Positions 24,314-33,335 of a DNA stretch of 64,000 bases are shown here, in pieces. The notes beneath the pieces are model-generated. The model did not search any database and was not told where the DNA came from. It worked only from the letters and a program-made list of their open reading frames with translations. Both the position numbers and the translations under genes were made by a program. Numbering within the stretch: position 1 is the stretch's first letter; each line of letters opens with the position of its first letter. The stretch is from Cohnella faecalis (lineage in GTDB: Bacteria; Bacillota; Bacilli; Paenibacillales; Paenibacillaceae), in NCBI RefSeq assembly GCF_003570905.1, contig NZ_QXJM01000039.1, forward strand, positions 434,001 to 498,000, written 5' to 3'.

Positions 24314-25365
24314 CTGGTCAACTCCAGAGCGTCTAGCCAATCCCTTACGAACGCATCGGCGCCGAATCTATGGCTAAGCTGTTCAAGCTCGCCGCTATGG
24401 AATTCATAGTTGTCCAGCAGCTCGGCCAGCTTGTCCGTCGCCTCGTTAATGTCTCCGATCCGGTAGAGATAGCGACGGCTGTCTTCAACCAATTCGCGAT
24501 GCGCGTCGATGTCGGACAACACGGTCGGCAGTCCGTGAGCCATGGCCTCGGCTACCGATAAACCGAAGCTTTCGCTTTTGGAGGAAGAAAGGAAAATCCC
24601 TTTGCCGAATTTAAGCATATCGAGGAGCAAAGGGACTTTGTGAAACCGGACCGGAGGCAAATAAACGATTCGGCCTAACAGTCCATAGTCGCCAACCATC
24701 TTTTCAAAGTCGATATCTTCGTTGATGATAGGGCCGGCCAATACCAATATAAATCGATCTCCGAATCGCTTGACGGCGGAAGCGAAGATTTGGAAAATTT
24801 CCTCGATATTTTTGAGCTTATCGATACGTCCTACGTAGGCGAGCGGTGTTTTTTGCCATGGGCTAAAAATTGGGGACGACGTCCGCAGGCCTGGGATGCA
24901 GTTACGGACAAGCTTTACTTTATCGCGAAGAAACAAAGGGACTTCGTCCATAATGGAATTCTTGAAGTTTTTGGAGGGAACGATCAAGCCTCCGATCGAT
25001 TCCGGCAACTTGCGGACGTATTGCCGATTTTCACGATAAGATGTGTGACATTCCATGATGACTTTGCCGTAATCGCTCATTTGTTCGAAAATTTCGGGAG
25101 TATCGATAGGGAGGATAACGTCGTAATATTCGGGAACGAAAGCCTCGACTACCTTGATATAATCGCTTAATTCGTGCGTTGCGATATATTCCTTGAAAGC
25201 CCGCAAGCCTCCGCCGTCCTCGAAAAAATAGACGTGCTGAACGATAGATTTGCGATGGAGCTTGAACGCATGAGCGCGATTTAACAAGACCCTTTCAACG
25301 CCGCCCATCGTCGACCATTTGTAGACCGAAAGTATTTTCAACGGCTCATTCGTCATTGTCATCAT
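24310..25365 (-). CDS. GT4 family glycosyltransferase
   Basis: 351 residues. GT-B fold with a short glycine-rich N-terminal loop (VYKWSTMGGVERVLLNRAHAF) and the C-terminal donor site FLSSSKSESFGLSVAEAMAHGLPTVLSDIDAHRELV, which contains the E-x7-E motif of GT4 enzymes. PLAYVGRIDKLKNIEEIFQIF is the inter-domain strand. ATG 25365 overlaps the end of the upstream fusion gene by 20 bases; alternative ATGs lie 3 and 9 bases downstream. It ends in an ATGA overlap with the next gene. Donor and acceptor unknown. Confidence 0.87.
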   Translation of the reverse strand: MMTMTNEPLKILSVYKWSTMGGVERVLLNRAHAFKLHRKSIVQHVYFFEDGGGLRAFKEYIATHELSDYIKVVEAFVPEYYDVILPIDTPEIFEQMSDYGKVIMECHTSYRENRQYVRKLPESIGGLIVPSKNFKNSIMDEVPLFLRDKVKLVRNCIPGLRTSSPIFSPWQKTPLAYVGRIDKLKNIEEIFQIFASAVKRFGDRFILVLAGPIINEDIDFEKMVGDYGLLGRIVYLPPVRFHKVPLLLDMLKFGKGIFLSSSKSESFGLSVAEAMAHGLPTVLSDIDAHRELVEDSRRYLYRIGDINEATDKLAELLDNYEFHSGELEQLSHRFGADAFVRDWLDALELTR

Positions 25366-27577
25366 AGATCCTTTGCAAGAATTGGATTTGCGGGATCAAG
25401 CGCATAATTTCCGAGAAGCGGGCATCCCAAGTCGTCTCCGCCAAAAATCGGTCCAAACCGTTCCGCTCAGGCTCCGGGGCGGCGAGTCGCTCGTAGCCGC
25501 TTCGCAGCAGCTCGGCCATGTTGCGCTTGTCCTCGCAATAAGTGACGAGCGGATAATTCCCGATATGAGGGATTCCGGTAACGATGGCGGGCAAACCAAA
25601 GTATAAGTATTCGTATATTTTGATCGGGTCTACCGCTTCCGACAATTGGCTGCCCAGGAAGGGGATAATAGCCAGATGCCATTGGCGCACATACCGATAG
25701 AGCTCGTTAGGTGCAACTTTTCCATATAGGATGACATTAGTCCGTTTTTTGACCTCGTGCTCAATAAACTCCGGATGTCCGTAGCCGATAATATGAAAGA
25801 CCATATCGGAGTTCCGATCCGCTAACTCAAGGACGAGTCCCCAATCGAACCAAGAGTCTGTCAAGTGTCCGAAATAGCCGATGTGGATTTTTCCGTCTGC
25901 GGCTTTTGTTTTTAATGAGATATCCGCTTTAAGCAGCGAGGGATCGTATCCGTTCCCAATACAACGGATGTCGTTGCGTAAGGAAGAGAACTTCTGCTTC
26001 AATGGCTCGGATACGGTAACGACCAAATCGGAATTCAGAATAAAGGCTTCCTCAATTGCCTTGTCGTACCAGGGAGCTTGTCCGACTTTGTGGAAATGTT
26101 CCCATTCATCCAATATGTCGTAGACGATGCTGTAATTGCCGGCTCTTAACGTCGGCAGAGTTCGGTAGAAGGTTTCATTAGGCATTGTTAGAAATGCTAG
26201 TTTCCGAGAAATAGAGGATAAGGATTCGAGTAAATCCAGCCCGGCCAGAAACCCGTAGAGCGGCAGCTCGAAGACGTTGCGGTACACCTCTTGATTCGCT
26301 TTGAGCAGCACCTCGTCGTGATTCCACTGCCATGCCACGAATAAGACCGCATAATTTTGCTTCGATAAATATTTAGCCAGATTAATCGTTCGTTGGTTAT
26401 ACAACTCTTCGAATTCGAAGGCAGATGGAAGAATGGCGATGCCTTCAAGCTCGTTATTCTCATAACGGACTTTGATGATGTGAAGCATTTCCTCCATCTT
26501 CGTCAGATGGGATTTATTAAGGCTGGCCGGTTGTTGAAAAGCTTTCTTGATTTTGGAGGATCCTCTTTTGATAGTTACGCGAAGTCCTTCGCGCTTCCAT
26601 AGCCGCAACGTTTTATAAACGTATTTCAGCCCGGGAGTATGATCTCTTAATCGGTAATATTTCGTGGCAGCCTTCCAGAAGCCGGAACTGTGAATTTCAT
26701 TTAATTGTCCAGCCAATGCAAAAAGCTGTTGGTCCTTGCGTTCAAGTTCTTGCCGCTGCTCCTGAATGCGAACAAGAAGAGAGGCGATTTCATCCTTGGC
26801 AAGCTGCAGCTCGACGGATCGCTTCAGAACTTCCTCATCTTTACCCTTGATTTCGTCCTTGTATTGCCCGATTTCCACGACATAAGCGTCGATTCGGGCT
26901 TGCAGCTCATTAAAGCGACTGGGATCGTAAAAAGAAGATAAAGGGATATCCTCAATGCGCACTCTCTCCGGGTTCGCGTAGACCACCAAAAGCTGCTTGC
27001 CCGGCCAGTGTGTCCCTGGAATAACGCTGCAATTCACTTCTTGGCTAAAGACGAGATGGAACCCGTTCAGCTTCAAGGGAAATACATCGTAATCGAAAGT
27101 GTAGGAATGCTCGGGAATTCGTTGGTACTCCTCGAACGGAAGCAAAAGAATCAAATAGCTGCCCACACTGTTCATCATTTGGCGAATCATAGCGAACGGA
27201 TCGTCGAAATGTTCGAGTGTATTGGAAGAGAGAATGACATCGTACCGCTCTTCCATATTTTCGATGCCGGAACATTGGAACAGGACATCGGGGTAATAGC
27301 TCTTTGCCTTCGAAATAGCTTCTTCGGAGAAGTCCAGTCCGACAACGCGGGACTGTGCAAACCTTGAAGCCAAAAGCTGGGTTCCGTCCCCTTCGGCACA
27401 TCCCGCATCGCAAATGCTGAATTGTTTTCTCTCAATCTCTTCAAGCAGCCAGTCCGGCATCATCTTCAGCGCCAGATGATAGAAGAACGCAGTCTGCTCC
27501 CTGCCCAAATACGCTTCCCAGTTTGTTCTGAACCGATTATCCCAGTAGCTCTTGCTGTTTATGGTTATTTCACTCAT
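25346..27577 (-). CDS. Methyltransferase-coiled-coil-glycosyltransferase fusion
   Basis: 743 residues from ATG 27577 (GGAGAGAAG upstream). Residues 20-200 are a class I SAM methyltransferase: motif I ICDAGCAEGDGTQ (55-67), VVGLDFSEEAI, then SSNTLEHFDDP (117-127). Residues about 220-290 are a heptad-rich coiled coil. Residues about 365-740 are a GT-B glycosyltransferase with IGYFGHLTDSWFDWGLVLEL and EAVDPIKIYEYLYFGLPAIV, close to the neighbour at 23222-24313. Coupled methylation and sugar transfer, with the coiled coil as a spacer, recalls chain-terminating enzymes of ABC-exported polysaccharides (inference). Confidence 0.82.
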   Translation of the reverse strand: MSEITINSKSYWDNRFRTNWEAYLGREQTAFFYHLALKMMPDWLLEEIERKQFSICDAGCAEGDGTQLLASRFAQSRVVGLDFSEEAISKAKSYYPDVLFQCSGIENMEERYDVILSSNTLEHFDDPFAMIRQMMNSVGSYLILLLPFEEYQRIPEHSYTFDYDVFPLKLNGFHLVFSQEVNCSVIPGTHWPGKQLLVVYANPERVRIEDIPLSSFYDPSRFNELQARIDAYVVEIGQYKDEIKGKDEEVLKRSVELQLAKDEIASLLVRIQEQRQELERKDQQLFALAGQLNEIHSSGFWKAATKYYRLRDHTPGLKYVYKTLRLWKREGLRVTIKRGSSKIKKAFQQPASLNKSHLTKMEEMLHIIKVRYENNELEGIAILPSAFEFEELYNQRTINLAKYLSKQNYAVLFVAWQWNHDEVLLKANQEVYRNVFELPLYGFLAGLDLLESLSSISRKLAFLTMPNETFYRTLPTLRAGNYSIVYDILDEWEHFHKVGQAPWYDKAIEEAFILNSDLVVTVSEPLKQKFSSLRNDIRCIGNGYDPSLLKADISLKTKAADGKIHIGYFGHLTDSWFDWGLVLELADRNSDMVFHIIGYGHPEFIEHEVKKRTNVILYGKVAPNELYRYVRQWHLAIIPFLGSQLSEAVDPIKIYEYLYFGLPAIVTGIPHIGNYPLVTYCEDKRNMAELLRSGYERLAAPEPERNGLDRFLAETTWDARFSEIMRLIPQIQFLQRIYDDNDE

Positions 27578-27578
27578 G

Positions 27579-28865
27579 CTACTTCTCTCCATTAGCGTTC
27601 AAGTATTGAACGACGGGTATATTCAGAACGCCATAGGCTTTCTTCTTTGTGACGATCTTGAAATATTGAGCGCCTTCAACGTAATCAAAGTATTCCGTTA
27701 CCGGATTAGTTCGATCTTCGAGCGCGACGACCAAAATATAATCCCCTTGATTCAAATAGTTATCGAATTCGAAGTTGACTTCTACCAGACCGTTCCTTCG
27801 CTCCAATCGAAAGCTTTCATTTTCATAAGTAGTGGATACCAGCACGTCAATGCCGAGCGTGTTTTTGATCGAGAAAGCAATGTGCAGGATGCTGGTGTCG
27901 ATATCGGGAGGGATATGGAATCCAACCGTAACCCTTGCGCGTTCTCCGGAAATCAACACGTTCGATAACTCGCTCTTTATTCCGCGAATCAGCCCTGTGC
28001 GAATGAGTCCGATATTGCTGCCCCAACGATTAATGGCGTCGAATGGAATTTCTACCTCTGCTTCCAATGCCTCTATTGAGGCGTTCTTCGTCAAATCGTC
28101 ATGCTTGTCGCTGCTTTGCTGCGAATCTTGGTTCATGAACTGCATATATTCGGCCGTAACGCTCAACGTGTCGCCGTACCTCAGAAGCTCCCCCTCATGC
28201 AGCCACATTGCTTTATCGCAGAAGCTTCTTACGCTGAATATATCGTGTCCTACGAACAGAATCGTAACTCCCTTGTCCTTCAATGCCTTGAACCGATTGA
28301 AGCATTTGGTCTGAAATTTAACGTCCCCGACGGCTAACGCCTCATCAACGATTAGAATATCGGGGTCGACGTTAATGGCGACTGCAAAAGCAAGCCGTGA
28401 GAACATGCCGCTGGAGTAGGTCTTCACGGGTTGGTATATAAAATCGCCGATATCCGCGAATGCGATAATATCGTCCAGTCTATTTTCGATTTCGTCTCTG
28501 GAATACCCTAATATTGTGCCGTTCAAGAAAATATTTTCGATCCCCGTGTACTCTTGGTTAAATCCGGCGCCAAGTTCAAGAATGGCGGAGATTCGGCCTG
28601 CAACGGCAATCGATCCGGAGGTTGCGGTCAATACGCCGGTAATCAATTTCAGCAGAGTCGATTTACCGGAGCCGTTTTTTCCGACGATGCCGATCGTTTC
28701 GCCTTTCCCGACTTCGAAGGTGATTCCCGAAAGCGCGCTGAATTGTTTGTGATAACGGTTGTTTCCGAACGGGAAGACGGCTTCTTTTAAGCGATCGGTA
28801 GGCTTATCGTACAGGCGATATACTTTGGAAACGTTATTAAGTACAATCGGGCTTGCGGAATCCAT
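27579..28865 (-). CDS. Polysaccharide ABC exporter ATP-binding protein (Wzt/TagH-type)
   Basis: 428 residues. The ATPase domain has Walker A GKNGSGKS (63-70), the YSSGM signature (150-154) and Walker B ILIVDEAL (170-177). Residues about 270-420 are an extra beta-sandwich like the Wzt carbohydrate-binding domain (VNFEFDNYLNQGDYILVVALED, then TEYFDYVEGAQYFKI), which in E. coli O9a recognises the modified non-reducing end of the chain. It follows the permease by 14 bases with AGGAGG as SD. It is probably the energy unit for export of the glycan made by the downstream transferases. Confidence 0.92.
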   Translation of the reverse strand: MDSASPIVLNNVSKVYRLYDKPTDRLKEAVFPFGNNRYHKQFSALSGITFEVGKGETIGIVGKNGSGKSTLLKLITGVLTATSGSIAVAGRISAILELGAGFNQEYTGIENIFLNGTILGYSRDEIENRLDDIIAFADIGDFIYQPVKTYSSGMFSRLAFAVAINVDPDILIVDEALAVGDVKFQTKCFNRFKALKDKGVTILFVGHDIFSVRSFCDKAMWLHEGELLRYGDTLSVTAEYMQFMNQDSQQSSDKHDDLTKNASIEALEAEVEIPFDAINRWGSNIGLIRTGLIRGIKSELSNVLISGERARVTVGFHIPPDIDTSILHIAFSIKNTLGIDVLVSTTYENESFRLERRNGLVEVNFEFDNYLNQGDYILVVALEDRTNPVTEYFDYVEGAQYFKIVTKKKAYGVLNIPVVQYLNANGEK

Positions 28866-28879
28866 TCAATAACGGCCTC

Positions 28880-29680
28880 CTATAGTACATCTGCGAAGTG
28901 CGGTCTTAGTCTCTTGAATACGATAGCCCCGGCCGCTAAGAGCATTGCCGTCACGACCCAGAAGTAGAGTGTAAGCGAAGGAGTTTCCCAAAACCACTTA
29001 TGGTAAATAAACGTGCTGCGGAAGCCTTCGACCAAATAATAGACGGGATTTAGCTTAAGGATAAACCGGTATTTGTCCGGAACGATGTTCAGCGACCAAA
29101 AGATAGGCGTCAGCCAGAATCCGAATTGCAAGAGCATGGCTACAATTTGTCCTACATCTTTAATGAAGACGACAATGGAAGAAGCCAGCCAAGAAAAACC
29201 CGTGGCGAACAAAATCGAAGCAAACACGTAATAAATGACCTGAAGATGATACAAGCTGGGCGCGAATCCATAGCTTATAAACATAAGAAAGAGAATACCG
29301 ATAAAAAACAAATGGACAAACAAAGCCGACACGATTTTGACTAAAGGAAGCAGACTAACGTTAAAGACAACCTTTTTGACCAAGTAACCGTTCTCTGTAA
29401 TAGCATGGATGGAGCTTGAAAAGGATTCGCTTATGAAAAACCAAGGAATGATGCCTGCCATTAGCCATAGAACGAAGGGCACATTTTCGACAGGAACGGA
29501 TCGGAACCCGATCTGGAACACAAACCAGTAGATAGCGATCATAATCATCGGCTGCACGAATGCCCAAATAATACCCAAGCTTGCCCCTAAGTATTTCGCG
29601 CGGAAATCTTTTTTGGCAAGCTCGTATACGAGTCTTCGATTTTTAACGGTTTCTTTAAGCATGGAATATAGGGTGGACAT
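28880..29680 (-). CDS. Polysaccharide ABC exporter permease (Wzm/TagG-type)
   Basis: 266 residues from ATG 29680; AAGGGGAA gives a better SD than the upstream ATG at 29728. An ABC-2 type permease: N-terminal amphipathic LVYELAKKDFRAKYLGASLGIIWAFVQP, six predicted membrane spans, and the NPVYYLVEGFRSTF loop near the last spans, as in TagG/Wzm. It exports undecaprenyl-linked polymer with the adjacent Wzt. It is the first gene of the minus-strand operon 29680-19774. Confidence 0.92.
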   Translation of the reverse strand: MSTLYSMLKETVKNRRLVYELAKKDFRAKYLGASLGIIWAFVQPMIMIAIYWFVFQIGFRSVPVENVPFVLWLMAGIIPWFFISESFSSSIHAITENGYLVKKVVFNVSLLPLVKIVSALFVHLFFIGILFLMFISYGFAPSLYHLQVIYYVFASILFATGFSWLASSIVVFIKDVGQIVAMLLQFGFWLTPIFWSLNIVPDKYRFILKLNPVYYLVEGFRSTFIYHKWFWETPSLTLYFWVVTAMLLAAGAIVFKRLRPHFADVL

Positions 29681-29929
29681 ATCTAGTTCCCCTTGCGGTT
29701 TCAGTCTTTCATGCACACGATTCGACAATATTCACTTTAGCAAAATTTCGTATTGATTACTATATCGATCCAGTCCTCGGCAATACAGGACGATTCAAGC
29801 TTCCATATAGCATCCTTCTAATGACTATATCGGTTTTTTGAGGCTTCTAATGTATTCCTTCCGGTACTATGTTAAGATAACAATCGACATTTTTTTCGTT
29901 TTTATGATATCTGGTTGGGAGCTGCCGAG
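29681..29929. other. Divergent intergenic region, 249 bases
   Basis: AT-rich spacer between the divergent exporter operon and the LtaS-like gene. It must hold promoters for both directions, but no -35/-10 pair is good enough to mark. No repeat or convincing small gene was seen; T-rich tracts occur at 29830-29840 and 29889-29903. Confidence 0.6.
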
Positions 29930-32041
29930 TTGAAACGATACTTTAGCCTAAATCCAATTGTTTTGTTCTTTCTTCTTCCGGTCGTTATCATATTGTTCGT
30001 CGAAACGGTAAGCAGAGGAAGTATCCTCCAAACGCTCAGATGGCTGTTTGAAAATCCGATACTCTTTTTAATGAATTATGTCGTCATATTTTCCGTTACT
30101 CGGGTTTTTTCCATCTTGCACGGCATTTGGAATACCATTGCATATCTGCTGTTTTTGTTGGTGTTTTCACTAATGGCTTATATCAATCAGCTAAAGCTTC
30201 TTTATCGGGGCGAGCCGTTTTACCCGTCCGATTTTTTACTCACGAGTGAAGGTACGGATATCGCCGCTTATCTTAATCATTTGCCAATCGGCAAAATCGT
30301 GCTATTCTGCTTATTTTTTATTGGGATTTCGATTTTTACAATCAAGACGACAAGAAAAAAAATATTTAACAGATCCAATAGCTTGCTTATATCGTTGATC
30401 TCTCTCGTTCTTTTGTTTGTTTTTATTCAATTTGGGCCGGGCCCGGTTACGAAGGGGCTAAGATTGAGCGATACTAATAAGACCGTAAGATCGGGCAGCT
30501 ACTCTCAGAACGGCATTGTTATTGGTTTTTTGAAGTATGCGCACGAAGACGCGATACAGAAAGTCAAAGGCTATAACAAGGAAGCGATCAAGGCCATTGT
30601 CCAAAACCGGGGGAGCAATTTTTCCGTGGACAACGAATTTAAGCCCAACATCATCGTCATGATGAGCGAAGCTTTCTGGGATCCGACGGTTATGCAGGAG
30701 GTCCAATTCGACAAGGACCCCCTTCCGTTTTTTCATTCGCTTCAAGAGAAATATTCGACGGGAACGTTGCTGTCCCCTACGTTTGGCGGGGGAACCGCCA
30801 ATATCGAATTTGAAGCATTAACCGGATTAACGACGCGTTTTTTCCATGACGGTTCCATTGCCTACCTGCGGTATGTTAAGAAGCCAATCGATACGTTAGC
30901 TTCCATTTTATCGAGACAGGGCTATAAATCAACGGCTGTTCATTCTTATCACAACTGGTTTTACGATCGGGCTGACGTTTATCGCAACTTCGGTTTCGAC
31001 AACTTTGTCAGCGGAGAGTTTTTTCATCGTCCGAATCAAATAGGTCCGTTTATGGATGATCGGGACTTTGTGACGCGAGTGGTGAAAGAAATGAAAGCCA
31101 GTGAAGAGCCCGATTTCATACATGCCGTTACAATGCTTAATCATGGACCTTATCGTGCGGATCGTTATCAGAAATATACCAATCATGTTCATGGTAATCT
31201 GAGTGCGGATGCCAAACAGGTTTTGGAGTCTTATACGCAATCGCTTATGGATGTAGACGAATCCATCAAGCTGTTCATAAGCCAACTTGAAGAACTGAAT
31301 GAGCCGACGATCCTCATTCTATTCGGGGACCATCTTCCATTATTAGGCGAAGACTACGAAGTTTATCGCGAAGCGCATTATTTCAATGGAGACGAGACCG
31401 ACGCGGAAGCTTACAAGAGGAAGTTCTCGACTCCGCTTTTGGTATGGAATAACTTCAATGGGGAGAAGGAGGAGCTTCATCTCAGCCCGAACTTTATTCC
31501 CGCTTATCTTCTTGAAAAGACCCGCAAGCAAGGGAACGTATTAACGGACTATTTGACCGAGGAATACCGCAAAGGGATAACGATGTTGCCCGATGACATT
31601 TTGGACAAGGAATTCGGTATCCAAGAGAATCAGCTCGACCCCTACCGGCTTCTACAATACGATGTGCTGTTCGGAGGACAGTTCAGTTACTCTCCGCAAG
31701 AGAAGCCTCAGGCCAAATCGGATTATGTGCTTGGGAGCGGTCCGATTACGGTGACAGAAGCTGATGCAACCGTTCGTGAAGCGGATGGAGCGACCGTTAT
31801 CAATGTGTCGGGCGCCAATTTTGTGGCCGATAATTATTATTTCGATTTTATTCAAGGTAGCAAAATTTACATTAACGGAGAAGAGCAGCAGACGGTGTAT
31901 ACGAACGATAACAGCATCGAATGCGTCCTTCCCGACAAGTTCAACAAGAGCGCCGCTCAATTGACCGTTCAAGTTAAAGTAAAGGACACCAAGGGGAGCG
32001 TATTGTCTCAATCCAATGTCGTGAACGTCCAACACCCTTAA
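29930..32041 (+). CDS. LtaS-like sulfatase-fold phosphoglycerol/phosphoethanolamine transferase
   Basis: 703 residues from TTG 29930, preceded by GGGAG (29917-29921); TTG 29915 is an alternative. Five membrane segments (about 8-170) precede an extracellular alkaline-phosphatase-fold domain: metal ligand in MMSEAFW (E247), nucleophile T289 in GGGTANIEFEALTGL, and the LFGDHLPLLGE metal site. This is the lipoteichoic acid synthase architecture. Residues about 610-703 are an added beta-rich domain (ITVTEADATVREADGATVINVSG) resembling IPT/TIG-like modules, which classical LtaS lacks. It may decorate the exported polymer or make LTA. Flanked by polysaccharide genes, with its own terminator. Confidence 0.87.
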   Translation: MKRYFSLNPIVLFFLLPVVIILFVETVSRGSILQTLRWLFENPILFLMNYVVIFSVTRVFSILHGIWNTIAYLLFLLVFSLMAYINQLKLLYRGEPFYPSDFLLTSEGTDIAAYLNHLPIGKIVLFCLFFIGISIFTIKTTRKKIFNRSNSLLISLISLVLLFVFIQFGPGPVTKGLRLSDTNKTVRSGSYSQNGIVIGFLKYAHEDAIQKVKGYNKEAIKAIVQNRGSNFSVDNEFKPNIIVMMSEAFWDPTVMQEVQFDKDPLPFFHSLQEKYSTGTLLSPTFGGGTANIEFEALTGLTTRFFHDGSIAYLRYVKKPIDTLASILSRQGYKSTAVHSYHNWFYDRADVYRNFGFDNFVSGEFFHRPNQIGPFMDDRDFVTRVVKEMKASEEPDFIHAVTMLNHGPYRADRYQKYTNHVHGNLSADAKQVLESYTQSLMDVDESIKLFISQLEELNEPTILILFGDHLPLLGEDYEVYREAHYFNGDETDAEAYKRKFSTPLLVWNNFNGEKEELHLSPNFIPAYLLEKTRKQGNVLTDYLTEEYRKGITMLPDDILDKEFGIQENQLDPYRLLQYDVLFGGQFSYSPQEKPQAKSDYVLGSGPITVTEADATVREADGATVINVSGANFVADNYYFDFIQGSKIYINGEEQQTVYTNDNSIECVLPDKFNKSAAQLTVQVKVKDTKGSVLSQSNVVNVQHP

Positions 32042-32053
32042 TCTCACCGACAA

Positions 32054-32087
32054 AAAAGCCTGGTCGTCGAATGGACGCCAGGCTTTT
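32054..32087. terminator. Bidirectional terminator between convergent genes
   Basis: AAAAGCCTGG (32054-32063) pairs with CCAGGCTTTT (32078-32087); A's on the left and T's on the right make it usable on both strands. Confidence 0.9.
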
Positions 32088-32102
32088 CTATCGGAGATAG
32101 CT

Positions 32103-33122
32103 TTATAGAAAGTAGTTGTCGGCTGCGCGCCGCAGCCGTTTTCCGATTTCCGCCAGTAGAATGGAGACGAGCAGCGCCGCGCAAAATCCAATGACGATTT
32201 GCCAAACCAAGTGAAACTGCCCTCCAAAAATTTTCGTGAAGCCGCCATTGATAAAGTAAAATTGAAGCATATAGAATTCGAAGCTAATTTCGCTGAACTT
32301 GCTGATGCTTTTCTCGAGAAGGCCGGAAATTCGACTGGCCAAGCTGAAAAAAATAGGCATGAAAGCGATAGGATACAACGGAAACAACAGCTTGCGGATA
32401 TCGAAGTGAATAATTCCGGCAGAGCATAGACTGCAAATGAATAGCAGCAGTATGGCCAACGGTACGGCCCAGACGAGCTTGAGGTTTAATACTTTCGACA
32501 GCAGACCGTTCGAAGCCAAATAGACCCCGAATCCAAAGGATACGGCTACGTTCCAGAAGGAAGATTCGGGCGGTACGGAGACGATATTGATCGTTACGCA
32601 AAGGATGTAAAATAGAATGAAGTGGAGGCGTCCGTTTCTATGCTTGAAGGCAAGCTTTAATACCGGGAGCAATACATACATAATCAATATGGCGGTAACA
32701 AACCAAAGCCCCCAACCGACCGACGCATTGTTCGGCACTTTTAACCAGTCAAAAAAGAGGGCTGCGCCCAAGTAATGATAAATCAGATGGTCCGATTGAA
32801 TGCTCGTTCCTAACGATTTGGCCAAAATGGCGGCAAAGGTGAGACATAGGATCATCGGCAAGTAAATTCGTGTGATTCTCCTGAAAAGAAAATGAGAAAA
32901 TTTGTTGTCTACCGACTCGCTGTTGGCTAACAAGCAGGCGCTGACAAAGCCCAATAAAGACATAGTCACTCCGGGGGAAAAAGAAGTGAAAAATATCGTG
33001 CTGTACTTATTGTCCCATTGGGCCAGAATAATGTGTGCTACAAAGACGAAGATTACTGCAAATGTTCTTGAGAGGTCGTAACCTAGTATTCTTTGAGAAG
33101 TTAGTATTTTTTGAGAGCTCAT
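32103..33122 (-). CDS. Acyltransferase 3 (OafA/YrhL-type) membrane protein
   Basis: 339 residues from ATG 33122 (GGAGGATATAGA upstream); the longer frame to 33278 has no SD. About ten membrane spans. The N-terminus GYDLSRTFAVIFVFVAHIIL carries the Arg and His of the acyltransferase-3 family, and FFTSFSPGVTMSLLGFVSACLL follows. These proteins O-acetylate surface glycans across the membrane. It stands alone on the minus strand between the LtaS-like gene and rmlA, so the substrate is likely the polymer made by this region (inference). Confidence 0.87.
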   Translation of the reverse strand: MSSQKILTSQRILGYDLSRTFAVIFVFVAHIILAQWDNKYSTIFFTSFSPGVTMSLLGFVSACLLANSESVDNKFSHFLFRRITRIYLPMILCLTFAAILAKSLGTSIQSDHLIYHYLGAALFFDWLKVPNNASVGWGLWFVTAILIMYVLLPVLKLAFKHRNGRLHFILFYILCVTINIVSVPPESSFWNVAVSFGFGVYLASNGLLSKVLNLKLVWAVPLAILLLFICSLCSAGIIHFDIRKLLFPLYPIAFMPIFFSLASRISGLLEKSISKFSEISFEFYMLQFYFINGGFTKIFGGQFHLVWQIVIGFCAALLVSILLAEIGKRLRRAADNYFL

Positions 33123-33335
33123 TCTATATCCTCCGTCGACTGTTGTGTATAGTTGCGCACTTTTCAAATGATACACCACAATTTCTCTTTTTTGTATAAA
33201 GTTCGTGTTAGGCCGGGTTCTATTCGAATGCAAATTCTTTTTTTCTATACGCTCGCTGTGGTAGCATATCAGAAACACCCGTTGTTTTGAGCAGGGCGGC
33301 AGACTTGTTGAGTTTACATTCAGGAGTGATAAGCG

